35,518 bases of DNA. It comes from Bermanella sp034111105. GTDB lineage: Bacteria > Pseudomonadota > Gammaproteobacteria > Pseudomonadales > Oceanobacteraceae. Position 1 is the stretch's first letter; each line of letters begins with the position of its first letter. A program made the translations under genes and the position numbers. Of this stretch, positions 1 through 7,677 are shown one piece after another. Where the stretch lies: the NCBI GenBank assembly GCA_034111105.1, contig JAWUXY010000047.1, forward strand, positions 1 through 35,518. The letters run 5' to 3'. A model generated the notes under the pieces. It saw only the letters and a list, made by a program, of their open reading frames with translations. It was not told where the DNA came from and searched no databases.

Positions 1-2
1 AG

Positions 3-152
3 GTCATAAAAAATAATGGTGGTAAACGTATAATTTTAGATGCGCGCGTCATCGCACAAGGCTTTTACGAATCTCTTAAATATACAATAACGTCTGATGA
101 ATTTATTCATAATACGATTCCACACATCATGATGGAAAAACGGTTTACTTAA
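3..152 (+). CDS. GNAT-family acetyltransferase, C-terminal fragment (5' end outside window)
   Basis: This frame is open from the window edge to a TAA at 150-152 and gives 49 residues. The end of the protein has the look of the C-terminus of a GCN5-related N-acetyltransferase: an LDAR segment followed by a GFYESL helix, then SDEF and IPHIMMEKRF. In many GNAT proteins this region reads FYE-x-LG(Y/F), a D/E-E-F strand, and G-IPH-x-x-M. The usual Gly after FYESL is Lys here. The stop lies only 7 bp from the stop of flhB on the opposite strand, which supports a real convergent gene. The substrate cannot be judged from this fragment. In Pseudomonas flhA usually lies nearby, so this gene marks a locus boundary. 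Confidence 0.65.
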   Translation, partial: VIKNNGGKRIILDARVIAQGFYESLKYTITSDEFIHNTIPHIMMEKRFT

Positions 153-159
153 CCCCGTT

Positions 160-1287
160 TTATGCGCGCAAATCAGGCGGCACCGGGAAAATAGGTTGTT
201 TCGGTTTAGGCCCTAAGCCTTTCAAGTGTTGGTTTAATTGATACACATATGCCAGCACTTGCGCGATGGCGACATATAAGCCTTCAGGAATTTCTTTACC
301 GATGCGAGTATAAGCGTAAACAGAACGTGCCAAAGTCGGTGATTCCACAATAGGGACGTTATGCGCTTTTGCTATTTCTCGTATTTTTAACGCCACTTCA
401 TCCGTGCCTTTTGCCACGAGTATCGGGGCTTCCATTCCTTCGCTGTGATATTTCAAAGCCACCGCATAATGGGTTGGGTTAGTGATCACCACATCGGCTT
501 CAGGCACATCCGCCATCATGCGGCGTTGGCTCATTTCATATTGTAAGCGGCGAATGCGCTGTTTAACCTCAGGCTTACCTTCTGTATCTTTATGCTCGTC
601 TTTTATCTCTTGCAAACTCATTTTCATTTTTTTAGTAAAATCATAAATTTGAAATGGGACATCGATCACACTGATCAACAGTGTACTGATAGCCAAAACC
701 AATGCCGCCAACATAACTAGATCCACAGCATGAACAATTGCTTGTCGATCCGGTTCTTGGTTTAAATACAAAATAGAATTCTCTAATGAAAAGAAGAGCA
801 GAATACTGCACACGCAAATTACAATCACTTTTGCCCAGCTTTTCAACAACTCAACTAAGCTTTTTAGACCAAACATGCGCTTTAACCCGGACAAAGGACT
901 AATACGATTTAACTTAGGCAATAACGACTTGCCACTGAACATCCATCCACCTAATGCAAGTGGGCCTAAAATAGCGACGATTAATAAAGCGATCATAACA
1001 GGTGAAATAATCAACATGGCTTCACGTGCCGATGCCGCCAAATGAATAATCATTTCTTTTTCATCAAAGATATGACTTCTTTCGAGTGTGTAATTAAAAA
1101 CAAAAATGCTTTGAGCACCTTCATAAATAAGGCCACCTGACAGCCATAATGACAGTGCGCCAATAATGAGAACCAAACTCGTGCTTAACTCTTTTGATCG
1201 GGGAATTTGGCCGTCGTCTCGCGCTTTTTGTAAGCGCTTGGCCGTGGGTTCTTCCGTTTTTTCTTGACTGCTGTCGCCTTCAGCCAT
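160..1287 (-). CDS. flhB: Flagellar export apparatus protein FlhB
   Basis: FlhB (375 aa) is the inner-membrane export-gate protein that switches substrate specificity from rod/hook to filament. The N-terminus (EKTEEPTAKRLQKARDDGQ) is typical of the family. Hydrophobic segments lie near residues 35-52, 90-112, 150-170 and 187-210. The self-cleaving NPTH motif is at residues 270-273, followed by the cytoplasmic domain (HYAVALKY, then VAKGTDEVA). The length is close to the family norm. The ATG has a GAGG sequence 8 nt upstream. It is the last gene of the fliL-flhB operon, 21 bp after fliR, and ends tail to tail with the acetyltransferase gene; I see no terminator hairpin in the 7 bp between them. 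Confidence 0.98.
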   Translation of the reverse strand: MAEGDSSQEKTEEPTAKRLQKARDDGQIPRSKELSTSLVLIIGALSLWLSGGLIYEGAQSIFVFNYTLERSHIFDEKEMIIHLAASAREAMLIISPVMIALLIVAILGPLALGGWMFSGKSLLPKLNRISPLSGLKRMFGLKSLVELLKSWAKVIVICVCSILLFFSLENSILYLNQEPDRQAIVHAVDLVMLAALVLAISTLLISVIDVPFQIYDFTKKMKMSLQEIKDEHKDTEGKPEVKQRIRRLQYEMSQRRMMADVPEADVVITNPTHYAVALKYHSEGMEAPILVAKGTDEVALKIREIAKAHNVPIVESPTLARSVYAYTRIGKEIPEGLYVAIAQVLAYVYQLNQHLKGLGPKPKQPIFPVPPDLRA

Positions 1288-1308
1288 ATTAAAGCCTCAT
1301 TAAATAAA

Positions 1309-2103
1309 TTATGCCTTGTAGCCGCGCATAAAATGAAAGGCCTCAGACAATAATCCAGAAAACTTATCGCCATAACCTGAAAACGTGATCCACAAAATAA
1401 TTAAGCCGAGCATCATCGTCACCGGAAAACCGACTGCAAAAATATTTAGCTGAGGCGCCAATCGAGCCATGACACCAAACGCAATATTGACGACCAACAT
1501 GGCTGCAATTGCAGGCAATGCTAATACAATGGCCGCACTGAACATCCATTGGGCAAGTGTCGCTATTTCCATTAATGTATTGCTCGATAACATACCTTCA
1601 CCAACAGGGATGGTATAAAAACTGTCCGTCATCACTTCAATAGCCACTAAATGACCATTTAATGTCACAAACAATAAATTCACAAAAATTAAAAACCATT
1701 GCGCAACAACCGCCACGTTAACGCCATTAGAGGGGTCAACCATCATTGCCATACCCAAACCTGTTTGCATTGCCACTAATTGGCCCGACATAACAAAAAT
1801 ATTCATTAATATTTCGAGCGCAAACGCCAATGCAACACCGATAAATATTTGCTGAGCAATAATAATCATGGTTTGTACGTTTAGAGATTCGATCACTGGC
1901 ATCGCCGGTAATAACGGTGTCACAACAACGGTGGTTGCAAGCGCTAAATATAAACGAACTCGTTGGTTCACTAACCTCGTACCGAATAATGGCATAACCA
2001 TAAAGAAACCAGCTATACGTGCAAAAGGCCACATATAGCGACTAACCCAGCTAGAGATTTCAGCGTTATCAATATTTAATATAAAGCCAAGAGCGGGTTC
2101 CAT
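1309..2103 (-). CDS. fliR: Flagellar export gate protein FliR
   Basis: FliR (264 aa) is a polytopic membrane protein that assembles with FliP and FliQ into the helical export gate at the centre of the MS ring. The sequence is strongly hydrophobic, with about six membrane segments. It carries family-typical stretches such as WPFARIAGFFMVMPLFGTR near residue 25 and TGLGMAMMVDPSNG near residue 115. It starts 4 bp after the fliQ stop, so translation is probably coupled. Length and position between fliQ and flhB are standard. Confidence 0.97.
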   Translation of the reverse strand: MEPALGFILNIDNAEISSWVSRYMWPFARIAGFFMVMPLFGTRLVNQRVRLYLALATTVVVTPLLPAMPVIESLNVQTMIIIAQQIFIGVALAFALEILMNIFVMSGQLVAMQTGLGMAMMVDPSNGVNVAVVAQWFLIFVNLLFVTLNGHLVAIEVMTDSFYTIPVGEGMLSSNTLMEIATLAQWMFSAAIVLALPAIAAMLVVNIAFGVMARLAPQLNIFAVGFPVTMMLGLIILWITFSGYGDKFSGLLSEAFHFMRGYKA

Positions 2104-2107
2104 AACG

Positions 2108-2380
2108 TCAACTAATTAAATATGGGATGTTCATGTATAACGTCTTTGCGTAAGTCACCAATTTGTTGATGATCCATGGGCCAAAAAACAAAATGCACAG
2201 TAGTGTAATCACAAGACGAGGCAAAAAACTAAGCGTCTGTTCATTGATTTGGGTAGCCGCTTGGAATGTGGCCACAATTAAACCCACAATAAGGCCTGGC
2301 ACTAAAACAACCGCTACAATAATAATCACGACAAATAAACTTTCGCGTAAAAAATCACCTAAATGTTCAGGCCCCATCAT
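2108..2380 (-). CDS. fliQ: Flagellar export gate protein FliQ
   Basis: FliQ (90 aa) is the small two-helix subunit of the FliPQR export gate. Two hydrophobic hairpin helices are visible at about residues 15-38 and 50-72. Between them is the family-typical VATFQAATQINEQTLSFLPR segment. It lies 13 bp after fliP and 4 bp before fliR. The size is exactly as expected for the family. Confidence 0.97.
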   Translation of the reverse strand: MMGPEHLGDFLRESLFVVIIIVAVVLVPGLIVGLIVATFQAATQINEQTLSFLPRLVITLLCILFFGPWIINKLVTYAKTLYMNIPYLIS

Positions 2381-2393
2381 TTACTCCTTATTG

Positions 2394-3149
2394 TCAAAAC
2401 CCATAACTAGCGGCCAATGTGCCAATCACCATCGCCCAGCCGTCGACTAATACAAACAACATGATTTTAAATGGCAACGAAATAATAATGGGCGACAGCA
2501 TCATCATACCCATGGCCATTAAGATACTGGCCACCACTAAATCAATGATCAAAAACGGAATAAACAACATAAACCCAATTTGAAATGCTGTTTTTAGTTC
2601 ACTTGTCACAAAGGCTGGAATTAAAATATGAAGAGGGGTCTCACTGGCACTGGCAATATTTTTTTCACCCGACAAACGCACAAAAAGCGTTAAATCATCC
2701 TCGCGAATTTGGGCTAACATAAATTCTCGAAGTGGAATACTGGCTTTTTCTAATGCCTCTAATGGCATGATCTGTTCATTAATATAAGGTTGGATAGCGG
2801 TTTCGTTCATTACTTTAAGGACCGGCATCATAATGAACATTGACAAAAACATGGCAAGACCAAGCAATATTTGATTCGATGGTGTTTGTTGTAACCCAAG
2901 CGCCTGTCTTAATATGGCAAACACAACAATAATACGGGTGAACGATGTCATCATAATAATGAGCGTCGGCAAAACCGTCAGCAACGACATAATGGCCAGT
3001 ATTTGAATCGTTACACTGTAACGACCACTGCCATCAGGCTGGGTCACCATGGTGACGGCCGGAATACTGAATTTATCCTCAGCCCAAACAGCCGAACTTA
3101 CCAATAGCAATGAGAAGACGATGGCCCCATATTTAAGTATTATCTTCAT
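2394..3149 (-). CDS. fliP: Flagellar export gate protein FliP
   Basis: FliP (251 aa) forms the pentameric core of the export gate. It begins with a signal peptide (MKIILKYGAIVFSLLLVSSAVWA, likely cut after AWA), as usual for proteobacterial FliP. The mature protein has the conserved TSFTRIIVVFAILRQALGLQ block near residue 70 and four membrane segments, ending in the conserved LPFKIMLFVLVDGW region. The start codon lies inside the end of fliO (17 bp overlap), which suggests translational coupling; FliO is also the assembly factor for FliP. Confidence 0.98.
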   Translation of the reverse strand: MKIILKYGAIVFSLLLVSSAVWAEDKFSIPAVTMVTQPDGSGRYSVTIQILAIMSLLTVLPTLIIMMTSFTRIIVVFAILRQALGLQQTPSNQILLGLAMFLSMFIMMPVLKVMNETAIQPYINEQIMPLEALEKASIPLREFMLAQIREDDLTLFVRLSGEKNIASASETPLHILIPAFVTSELKTAFQIGFMLFIPFLIIDLVVASILMAMGMMMLSPIIISLPFKIMLFVLVDGWAMVIGTLAASYGF

Positions 3150-3579
3150 GGCTAGCCTTTACTTCATGGGACTTAGAGTCAGGTGATGATGTTTGCTGGG
3201 AAATAATATCTTTTAATTTTTGAGAAAAAGACGTTTGCGGTTTTGTCTCATCTACAATGGGTTCATCAAAGGTTGCTAAGGTATTGATATTAGAGGGTGT
3301 CATGCCTAATAAAATTTGCTTTCCGCCCACCTCAACTAAGATGATCTTTTCTTTCATTCCCATGGGCAAAACCCCGATGGTTTTCATTGGAATATTAGAA
3401 ATACCTTGCACGCCTTGCTTGCGTTTTATCACCCAAGCAATGGCATAAATAAGCGCAACCACAACGACAAGTGCAAGTGTGACTTGAATCAGTTGATCTT
3501 GAGAACTAGGAACAATAGGACTGGCTAATGCAGGCGCGGTTTGAGCCGTCGCCAACGCTTGCGCGGAGACAAAAATCAT
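3133..3579 (-). CDS. fliO: Flagellar assembly protein FliO
   Basis: FliO (148 aa) is a bitopic membrane protein that helps FliP oligomerise. A short N-terminal region precedes one membrane helix at about residues 33-50 (VTLALVVVVALIYAIAWVIKRK). A small cytoplasmic beta-rich domain follows (IGVLPMGMKEKIILVEVGGKQILLGMT), then a polar tail. FliO is poorly conserved in sequence, but the helix, the VGGKQILLG motif and the position between fliN and fliP make the call secure. It overlaps fliP by 17 bp. Confidence 0.93.
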   Translation of the reverse strand: MIFVSAQALATAQTAPALASPIVPSSQDQLIQVTLALVVVVALIYAIAWVIKRKQGVQGISNIPMKTIGVLPMGMKEKIILVEVGGKQILLGMTPSNINTLATFDEPIVDETKPQTSFSQKLKDIISQQTSSPDSKSHEVKASHEDNT

Positions 3580-3620
3580 AGCGCTACTCTTTTATTATTT
3601 TTTTGATTAATATTCAACGC

Positions 3621-4151
3621 TTAACGTAAACGCTGGATACGCTCACTTTGACTGATGACATCTGTTAAACGAATACCAAATTTATCGTTCACCATAACCA
3701 CTTCACCATGGGCAATTAACGTTCCGTTAACCAAAACATCTAACGGTTCACCTGCCAATCTGTCTAATTCAATCACGGAGCCTTGATTAAGTTGTAACAA
3801 ATTACGAATGGGTATTTGGGTATTACCCACTTCCATTGATATCACAACCGAAATATCAAGTATGACGTCAAGTTCTGGCGTGGTTGTATCGAGTTTCTCA
3901 GGCTCATCATCACCGTCAAATTCTTCCATGGGCGCCGGTTTAACACCGTCATCCTCATCGTCGTCATCTGTTTCGCCGGCTTCTTCCATCGCGGCAGCCC
4001 ACTCATCCGCTAAGCCTTCATCTTCACCGCTGGCTTCTTCTACGCCACCCGCCACTTCACTTGCTAATGATTCAGCATCGACACCTGACTCTTCCGAACC
4101 TTCGCCAGCACCCTCTGTTGGTTCTTCTGTGGTGTTTTCGTCATCACTCAT
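3621..4151 (-). CDS. fliN: Flagellar motor switch protein FliN
   Basis: FliN (176 aa) forms the lower C-ring with FliM and helps dock export cargo. The C-terminal SpoA-type domain is at about residues 95-176 (LDVILDISVVISMEVGNTQ, then GSVIELDRLAGEPLDVLVNG and GIRLTDVISQSERI). The first 90 or so residues are an extended linker very rich in Glu, Asp, Ala and Gly with a DDDDEDD run, which makes the protein longer than the roughly 140-residue enteric form. The start overlaps the fliM stop as ATGA, a sign of coupled translation. Confidence 0.97.
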   Translation of the reverse strand: MSDDENTTEEPTEGAGEGSEESGVDAESLASEVAGGVEEASGEDEGLADEWAAAMEEAGETDDDDEDDGVKPAPMEEFDGDDEPEKLDTTTPELDVILDISVVISMEVGNTQIPIRNLLQLNQGSVIELDRLAGEPLDVLVNGTLIAHGEVVMVNDKFGIRLTDVISQSERIQRLR

Positions 4152-5143
4152 ACTGATAATCCATCTTTGTGACTATTATTTATTTTTCGTTTTATTGATT
4201 CTTTAATTTTTACTGCCAACACTTCGTTTGATACACCTAATTGTCCGCGGAAAATAGGCGTACCATTTGCCTGTAAAATAAAATCTTCTGGCATATCAAT
4301 CGGGATCACATCTCCGGTTTTAAATGCCGCCACTTCACGTAATGAAATTTCCTGCTGAACAATGGTGCCATGTATCGGAACTTTGGCGTTCTGGATATCT
4401 TCTTGCAAAGATTGCACCCATCTTTCATCAACTTCATCGACGTCGGATTGCACACCGGCATCAAGCACTTCTCGAATGGGTTCAATCATTGAATAGGGTA
4501 ACGCCACGTGTAAATAACCTCCGCCGCCATCCAATTCAATATGGAATGAACTGACCACCACCACTTCACTTGGGCTAACAATATTGGCCATAGCTGGGTT
4601 TACTTCACTGCCGTAGTATTCAAACTCCAAAGGCAAGACGGCATGCCATGCTTCTTTCATGTCTTTAAAAACTTGGCTTAAAATTAATTGCACAACACGT
4701 AATTCTGTTGGTGTAAATTCACGGCCTTCGATTTTTGCATGGCGACCATCACCACCAAAAAAGTTATCCACTAATTTGAACACTAATTTAGCGTCAAGAA
4801 TAAATAAGGCAGTACCTCTAAGAGGTCGGGCTTTGACCATGTTTAACGAGGTAGGGACATAAAGTGTGTGGATATACTCACCAAACTTCATGATTTGAAT
4901 GCCGCCACTGGCTACATCAGCACTGCGGCGCAAGAAATTAAACATACTAATACGCGTATAACGCGCAAATCGCTCGTTAATCATCTCCAAAGTGGGCATG
5001 CGCCCACGTACAATTCGATCTTGGCTTGAAAGGTCATAGGACTTAACACCTTCGCCACCACTAGGGTCTTCCGGCTCTATATCACCATCGTCTACCCCGT
5101 GTAACAGGGCATCAATTTCGTCTTGACTTAACAGATCTTGCAC
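4148..5143 (-). CDS. fliM: Flagellar motor switch protein FliM
   Basis: FliM (331 aa) is the C-ring protein that receives phosphorylated CheY and sets rotation direction. The extreme N-terminus (DLLSQDEIDALLHG, residues 3-16) is the CheY-P binding peptide. The middle CheC-like domain follows, and the C-terminal SpoA domain (about residues 245-320) pairs with FliN. The start is a GTG with a GAGGG sequence about 10 nt upstream. It lies 46 bp after fliL and overlaps fliN by 4 bp. Length is normal. Confidence 0.98.
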   Translation of the reverse strand: MQDLLSQDEIDALLHGVDDGDIEPEDPSGGEGVKSYDLSSQDRIVRGRMPTLEMINERFARYTRISMFNFLRRSADVASGGIQIMKFGEYIHTLYVPTSLNMVKARPLRGTALFILDAKLVFKLVDNFFGGDGRHAKIEGREFTPTELRVVQLILSQVFKDMKEAWHAVLPLEFEYYGSEVNPAMANIVSPSEVVVVSSFHIELDGGGGYLHVALPYSMIEPIREVLDAGVQSDVDEVDERWVQSLQEDIQNAKVPIHGTIVQQEISLREVAAFKTGDVIPIDMPEDFILQANGTPIFRGQLGVSNEVLAVKIKESIKRKINNSHKDGLSV

Positions 5144-5189
5144 GAGTCAACGACCCTCTATAAACGGCTAATAGAAAACATGGCAAACA

Positions 5190-5717
5190 TCACTGCATGA
5201 CATAATTGGTAAATAATATTTGTTCTAAACCACCCTCAATACCGGTTTCTTGTGTTATTAAGCGTTGAATTTCTTCTTGCAGTTTAATACGAACATCCGC
5301 TCGACCTTCTGCTGTGCGTAAATGCTCATAACTTTGCTGCCCTAGTAACGAAATGATCGAGCTTCGAATCATAGGGCTGTGCATTTCTAACGCTTCAGCA
5401 ATGCCAGGGTCACGTGTCATGGCTTCCATGTATATTTGTAGATACCGTTGGCGAGGACCCACTTGATAATTCACAATAAATTCAGGTTTCAATTTGATAT
5501 AAATAGCAGGCCCCGCAGTCGGTGCAGTTTCGACTTCTTCGGCAACGGCATCCTCGGATGTTTCTTCTGCTGGTTCATCATCACCACCCATTAACAACAA
5601 AGCGGCTGCGACACCAATGCCTATAACCAATACCGCGACTATGATAATGATGATCAATTTTTTATTGCTTTTGGGTGCTTCTACCGTATCCAATTGCAGT
5701 TCTTTTTCGTTCGCCAT
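5190..5717 (-). CDS. fliL: Flagellar basal body-associated protein FliL
   Basis: FliL (175 aa) sits by the stators and supports torque generation. One membrane helix is seen at about residues 20-42 (KKLIIIIIVAVLVIGIGVAAALLLM). An acidic, Ala/Glu-rich linker follows, and the periplasmic FliL domain begins near residue 70 (YIKLKPEFIVNY) and ends with the typical GLEQILFTNYVMQ. The ATG has AGGTGA just upstream. This is the first gene of the fliLMNOPQR-flhB operon and has a sigma-54 promoter about 30 bp upstream. Confidence 0.97.
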   Translation of the reverse strand: MANEKELQLDTVEAPKSNKKLIIIIIVAVLVIGIGVAAALLLMGGDDEPAEETSEDAVAEEVETAPTAGPAIYIKLKPEFIVNYQVGPRQRYLQIYMEAMTRDPGIAEALEMHSPMIRSSIISLLGQQSYEHLRTAEGRADVRIKLQEEIQRLITQETGIEGGLEQILFTNYVMQ

Positions 5718-5747
5718 ACGTCACCTTTTTGATGCTTAGTTAAAATC

Positions 5748-5763
5748 TGCAAGCCTTATGCCA
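5748..5763 (-). promoter_or_regulatory. Sigma-54 promoter of the fliL operon
   Basis: On the minus strand the site reads TGGCATAAGGCTTGCA, an excellent match to the -24/-12 consensus TGGCAC(G)-N4-TTGC(A/T), with GG and GC exactly 10 nt apart. The predicted start of transcription is near 5737, about 20 nt before the fliL ATG. By analogy with Pseudomonas and Vibrio this would be a FleR/FlrC-dependent class III promoter. Confidence 0.88.
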
Positions 5764-5846
5764 CGAACACAAAGAAACCTTTGGGTCTGTAGCGCCAATT
5801 TGCATAAGCTATTTATAATGTAAGTGTAGACAAGAACAACAGAAGA

Positions 5847-5875
5847 GCCTTGCCACCGAGTTATGACGGCAAGGC
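5847..5875 (-). terminator. Possible terminator or attenuator after fliK
   Basis: An 8-bp perfect inverted repeat (GCCTTGCC / GGCAAGGC) with a 13-nt loop lies 22 bp after the fliK stop. On the minus strand it is followed by a moderately T-rich stretch but not by a clean T run. It separates fliK from the independent fliL promoter, which fits a terminator; efficiency is uncertain. Confidence 0.5.
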
Positions 5876-5896
5876 GAAATACGAAGCGATAAAAAT

Positions 5897-7276
5897 TTAA
5901 GCGAAATAGTCCACCAGTGAATCACTTTCCATTGATTGAACCGCTTGTTCATCCGTCAAGTCAGAGTCGGAAAGGTCGCCCGCTATTTCGCCATCACCTG
6001 CCAGCCCATCATCAGTGTTTTGACCTTGTTGCTCACGACCTTGTTCAGAGACATTCACATCGGCTAAATTAATACCTTGTTGCTCTAATAGTTCACGCAG
6101 CCTAGGAGACTGTGCTTCTAATGCATCACGAACGGTTTGATTATTACTGCCAAACGCGACACTGACTTGATCGTTTTGAACTTTTATTTTCACTTCAAGT
6201 GAGCCTAACTCTGGTGGATCCAATTGAATACGAGCAGTTTGTACACTTTCACTGGCCATGATACTGATGCGCTTCGCCACTTGATCATTCCACTGAGGGT
6301 GCTGAGGCGGCACATCTAATTTATTAAACGTGGTTGAAAATTTTTCTGACATCTGGGTTTTAGAGGTATCTGTTTGATCCAGCGCCATGGATTTTGCAGG
6401 GTTAGCGTCTTTTAACCCATTTAAGACTGCATCCGCTGTACCGGCTTTAACATCTTGCATCAGGCTAGGTTCTTGCGTTTGTGTAACGGGCGCGGCTGAA
6501 TTTTCTTTTAAAACACTTAATGTTTTAGGCTGTTCATGGATCGACGTGTCTTCGAGTTCTAGTCCATCTAAGCTCACGTCATCCAACACGCTTTCCATAC
6601 CAAGTTCATCAAGGTTGATCATTTTACTATTTTGAGCGGCCATACCTGCCAGAGGGTTCACTGCTTGCTGGATAGGCTCGAGTAATTTTTCAGGCTCACC
6701 TTGACTGCCTTGCCTCATGGCTAAATCCGATGGCGCTATTTTTACCTGACCATTGGCATCGGTTAACACGCCTTTCATGTCAAGAGCGTCGGTTTCTTCA
6801 CTATCTAATGGTGCGCTACTTTGTGTTTGAACTTGAAAATGTGGTTGCGCTCGACGCAAACTTTCAAGGTACTGTAACCCTTGCGGAGCATCTCCTTCGC
6901 TAGACTGTAAAGTGTCTGGTTGAATATTTTGAGCGTACAGCACACTACTTTCATCGCTGTGTATGTACACCTGAGGTTGCAGCGCAGGGGGACCCATAAA
7001 ATCAGGATTTAGATCTTCAAGATGGTTATCGTCAAGGGTATACGTGTGCGGTAAATAAGCGGCAAATTCTTGCCCTATTGGCATGCTGGCGAGCTCACTC
7101 GCCGCTTGAAGTTGATCAAAGAAATTTAATCCATTTGCACCATTACTAGTCGTATCGGCAGAAAGACTACTGCTCTGAACTGGGCCTAAAACCCCTGCTT
7201 TACCCGTAATAGGCTGAGATAACGGGTTGCTATTAGTAGTTGGTGAAACGAGAGCAAATAAAGGCGATACCGGCAT
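5897..7276 (-). CDS. fliK: Flagellar hook-length control protein FliK
   Basis: FliK (459 aa) is secreted during hook assembly, measures hook length and triggers the FlhB specificity switch. The N-terminal 320 or so residues are low-complexity, rich in Gln, Ser, Asp and Ala, as usual for this fast-evolving ruler region. The conserved C-terminal domain is at about residues 335-420 (RIQLDPPELGSLEVKIKV, then LREALEAQ-like RDALEAQSPRLRELLEQQGI), followed by a Gln/Asp-rich tail. It lies downstream of hptB with its own sigma-54 promoter in the 63-bp gap and is separated from fliL by 179 bp with a hairpin. Confidence 0.96.
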   Translation of the reverse strand: MPVSPLFALVSPTTNSNPLSQPITGKAGVLGPVQSSSLSADTTSNGANGLNFFDQLQAASELASMPIGQEFAAYLPHTYTLDDNHLEDLNPDFMGPPALQPQVYIHSDESSVLYAQNIQPDTLQSSEGDAPQGLQYLESLRRAQPHFQVQTQSSAPLDSEETDALDMKGVLTDANGQVKIAPSDLAMRQGSQGEPEKLLEPIQQAVNPLAGMAAQNSKMINLDELGMESVLDDVSLDGLELEDTSIHEQPKTLSVLKENSAAPVTQTQEPSLMQDVKAGTADAVLNGLKDANPAKSMALDQTDTSKTQMSEKFSTTFNKLDVPPQHPQWNDQVAKRISIMASESVQTARIQLDPPELGSLEVKIKVQNDQVSVAFGSNNQTVRDALEAQSPRLRELLEQQGINLADVNVSEQGREQQGQNTDDGLAGDGEIAGDLSDSDLTDEQAVQSMESDSLVDYFA

Positions 7277-7291
7277 GACTTAACCCAATTA

Positions 7292-7310
7292 ATTCTTTGA
7301 TACAAAGAAT
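7292..7310. repeat. Perfect palindrome at the predicted fliK transcription start
   Basis: The arms ATTCTTTG and CAAAGAAT are perfectly complementary with a 3-nt spacer. The element begins just downstream of the -12 element of the fliK sigma-54 promoter and covers the predicted +1 near 7301. It could be an operator, a 5' stem-loop on the fliK mRNA, or a weak terminator for hptB transcripts; on the minus strand it is followed by TAATT rather than a T run. Confidence 0.55.
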
Positions 7311-7311
7311 T

Positions 7312-7327
7312 TGCAATGCTTAGGCCA
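7312..7327 (-). promoter_or_regulatory. Sigma-54 promoter of fliK
   Basis: The minus strand reads TGGCCTAAGCATTGCA, with the invariant GG and GC 10 nt apart and a perfect TTGCA -12 element. The predicted transcription start is near 7301, about 25 nt before the fliK ATG. This separates fliK control from the upstream hptB module. Confidence 0.83.
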
Positions 7328-7339
7328 AGTTTTAAAAAG

Positions 7340-7672
7340 TTACTGTAATTCTTGAAGTTGGGCTTTAACCAATAAAAATTCTTGTTCTATCTTTTCAAAT
7401 ACTTGTGATACATCATCTAACTTTTGAGCTCGACCTGAGTCTTCAACTGTTTTAAATAATGCAGATAATGACTCTGCGCATACATTGGCACTCGAACCTT
7501 TTAAACTATGTGCTAACTCAGCTACTTGGAGGCTATCGGTTGAACTAATAGCCTCTTTTAAAGCCATCATTTTTGTATCACTATCATTAAGATAGGTCAT
7601 GACAAGATCACCAAAGCTATCTTCCATGATGTCTTTTAATTCTTCTATTTGCGAAATATTCAAGTGGGACAT
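7340..7672 (-). CDS. hptB: Histidine phosphotransfer protein, HptB-like
   Basis: A stand-alone Hpt domain (110 aa) that would relay phosphate from hybrid sensor kinases to the next gene product. The phosphoryl site is His55 in the motif AHSLKGSSANV, the hallmark of Hpt domains. No other domain is present. The ATG follows the stop of the response-regulator gene by 5 bp, and its ribosome site GAGGAG overlaps that stop. The gene order STAS - regulator/phosphatase - Hpt - fliK is that of the P. putida flagellar locus, where the products are HsbA, HsbR and HptB. The function is assigned by that order and the domain match. Confidence 0.87.
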   Translation of the reverse strand: MSHLNISQIEELKDIMEDSFGDLVMTYLNDSDTKMMALKEAISSTDSLQVAELAHSLKGSSANVCAESLSALFKTVEDSGRAQKLDDVSQVFEKIEQEFLLVKAQLQELQ

Positions 7673-7677
7673 AGCAC

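Noticed and set aside
3808..4206. A 132-codon plus-strand reading frame opposite fliN
   Set aside because: It is a Ser/Pro-rich shadow of the acidic, GA-rich FliN linker, with no family resemblance or ribosome site.
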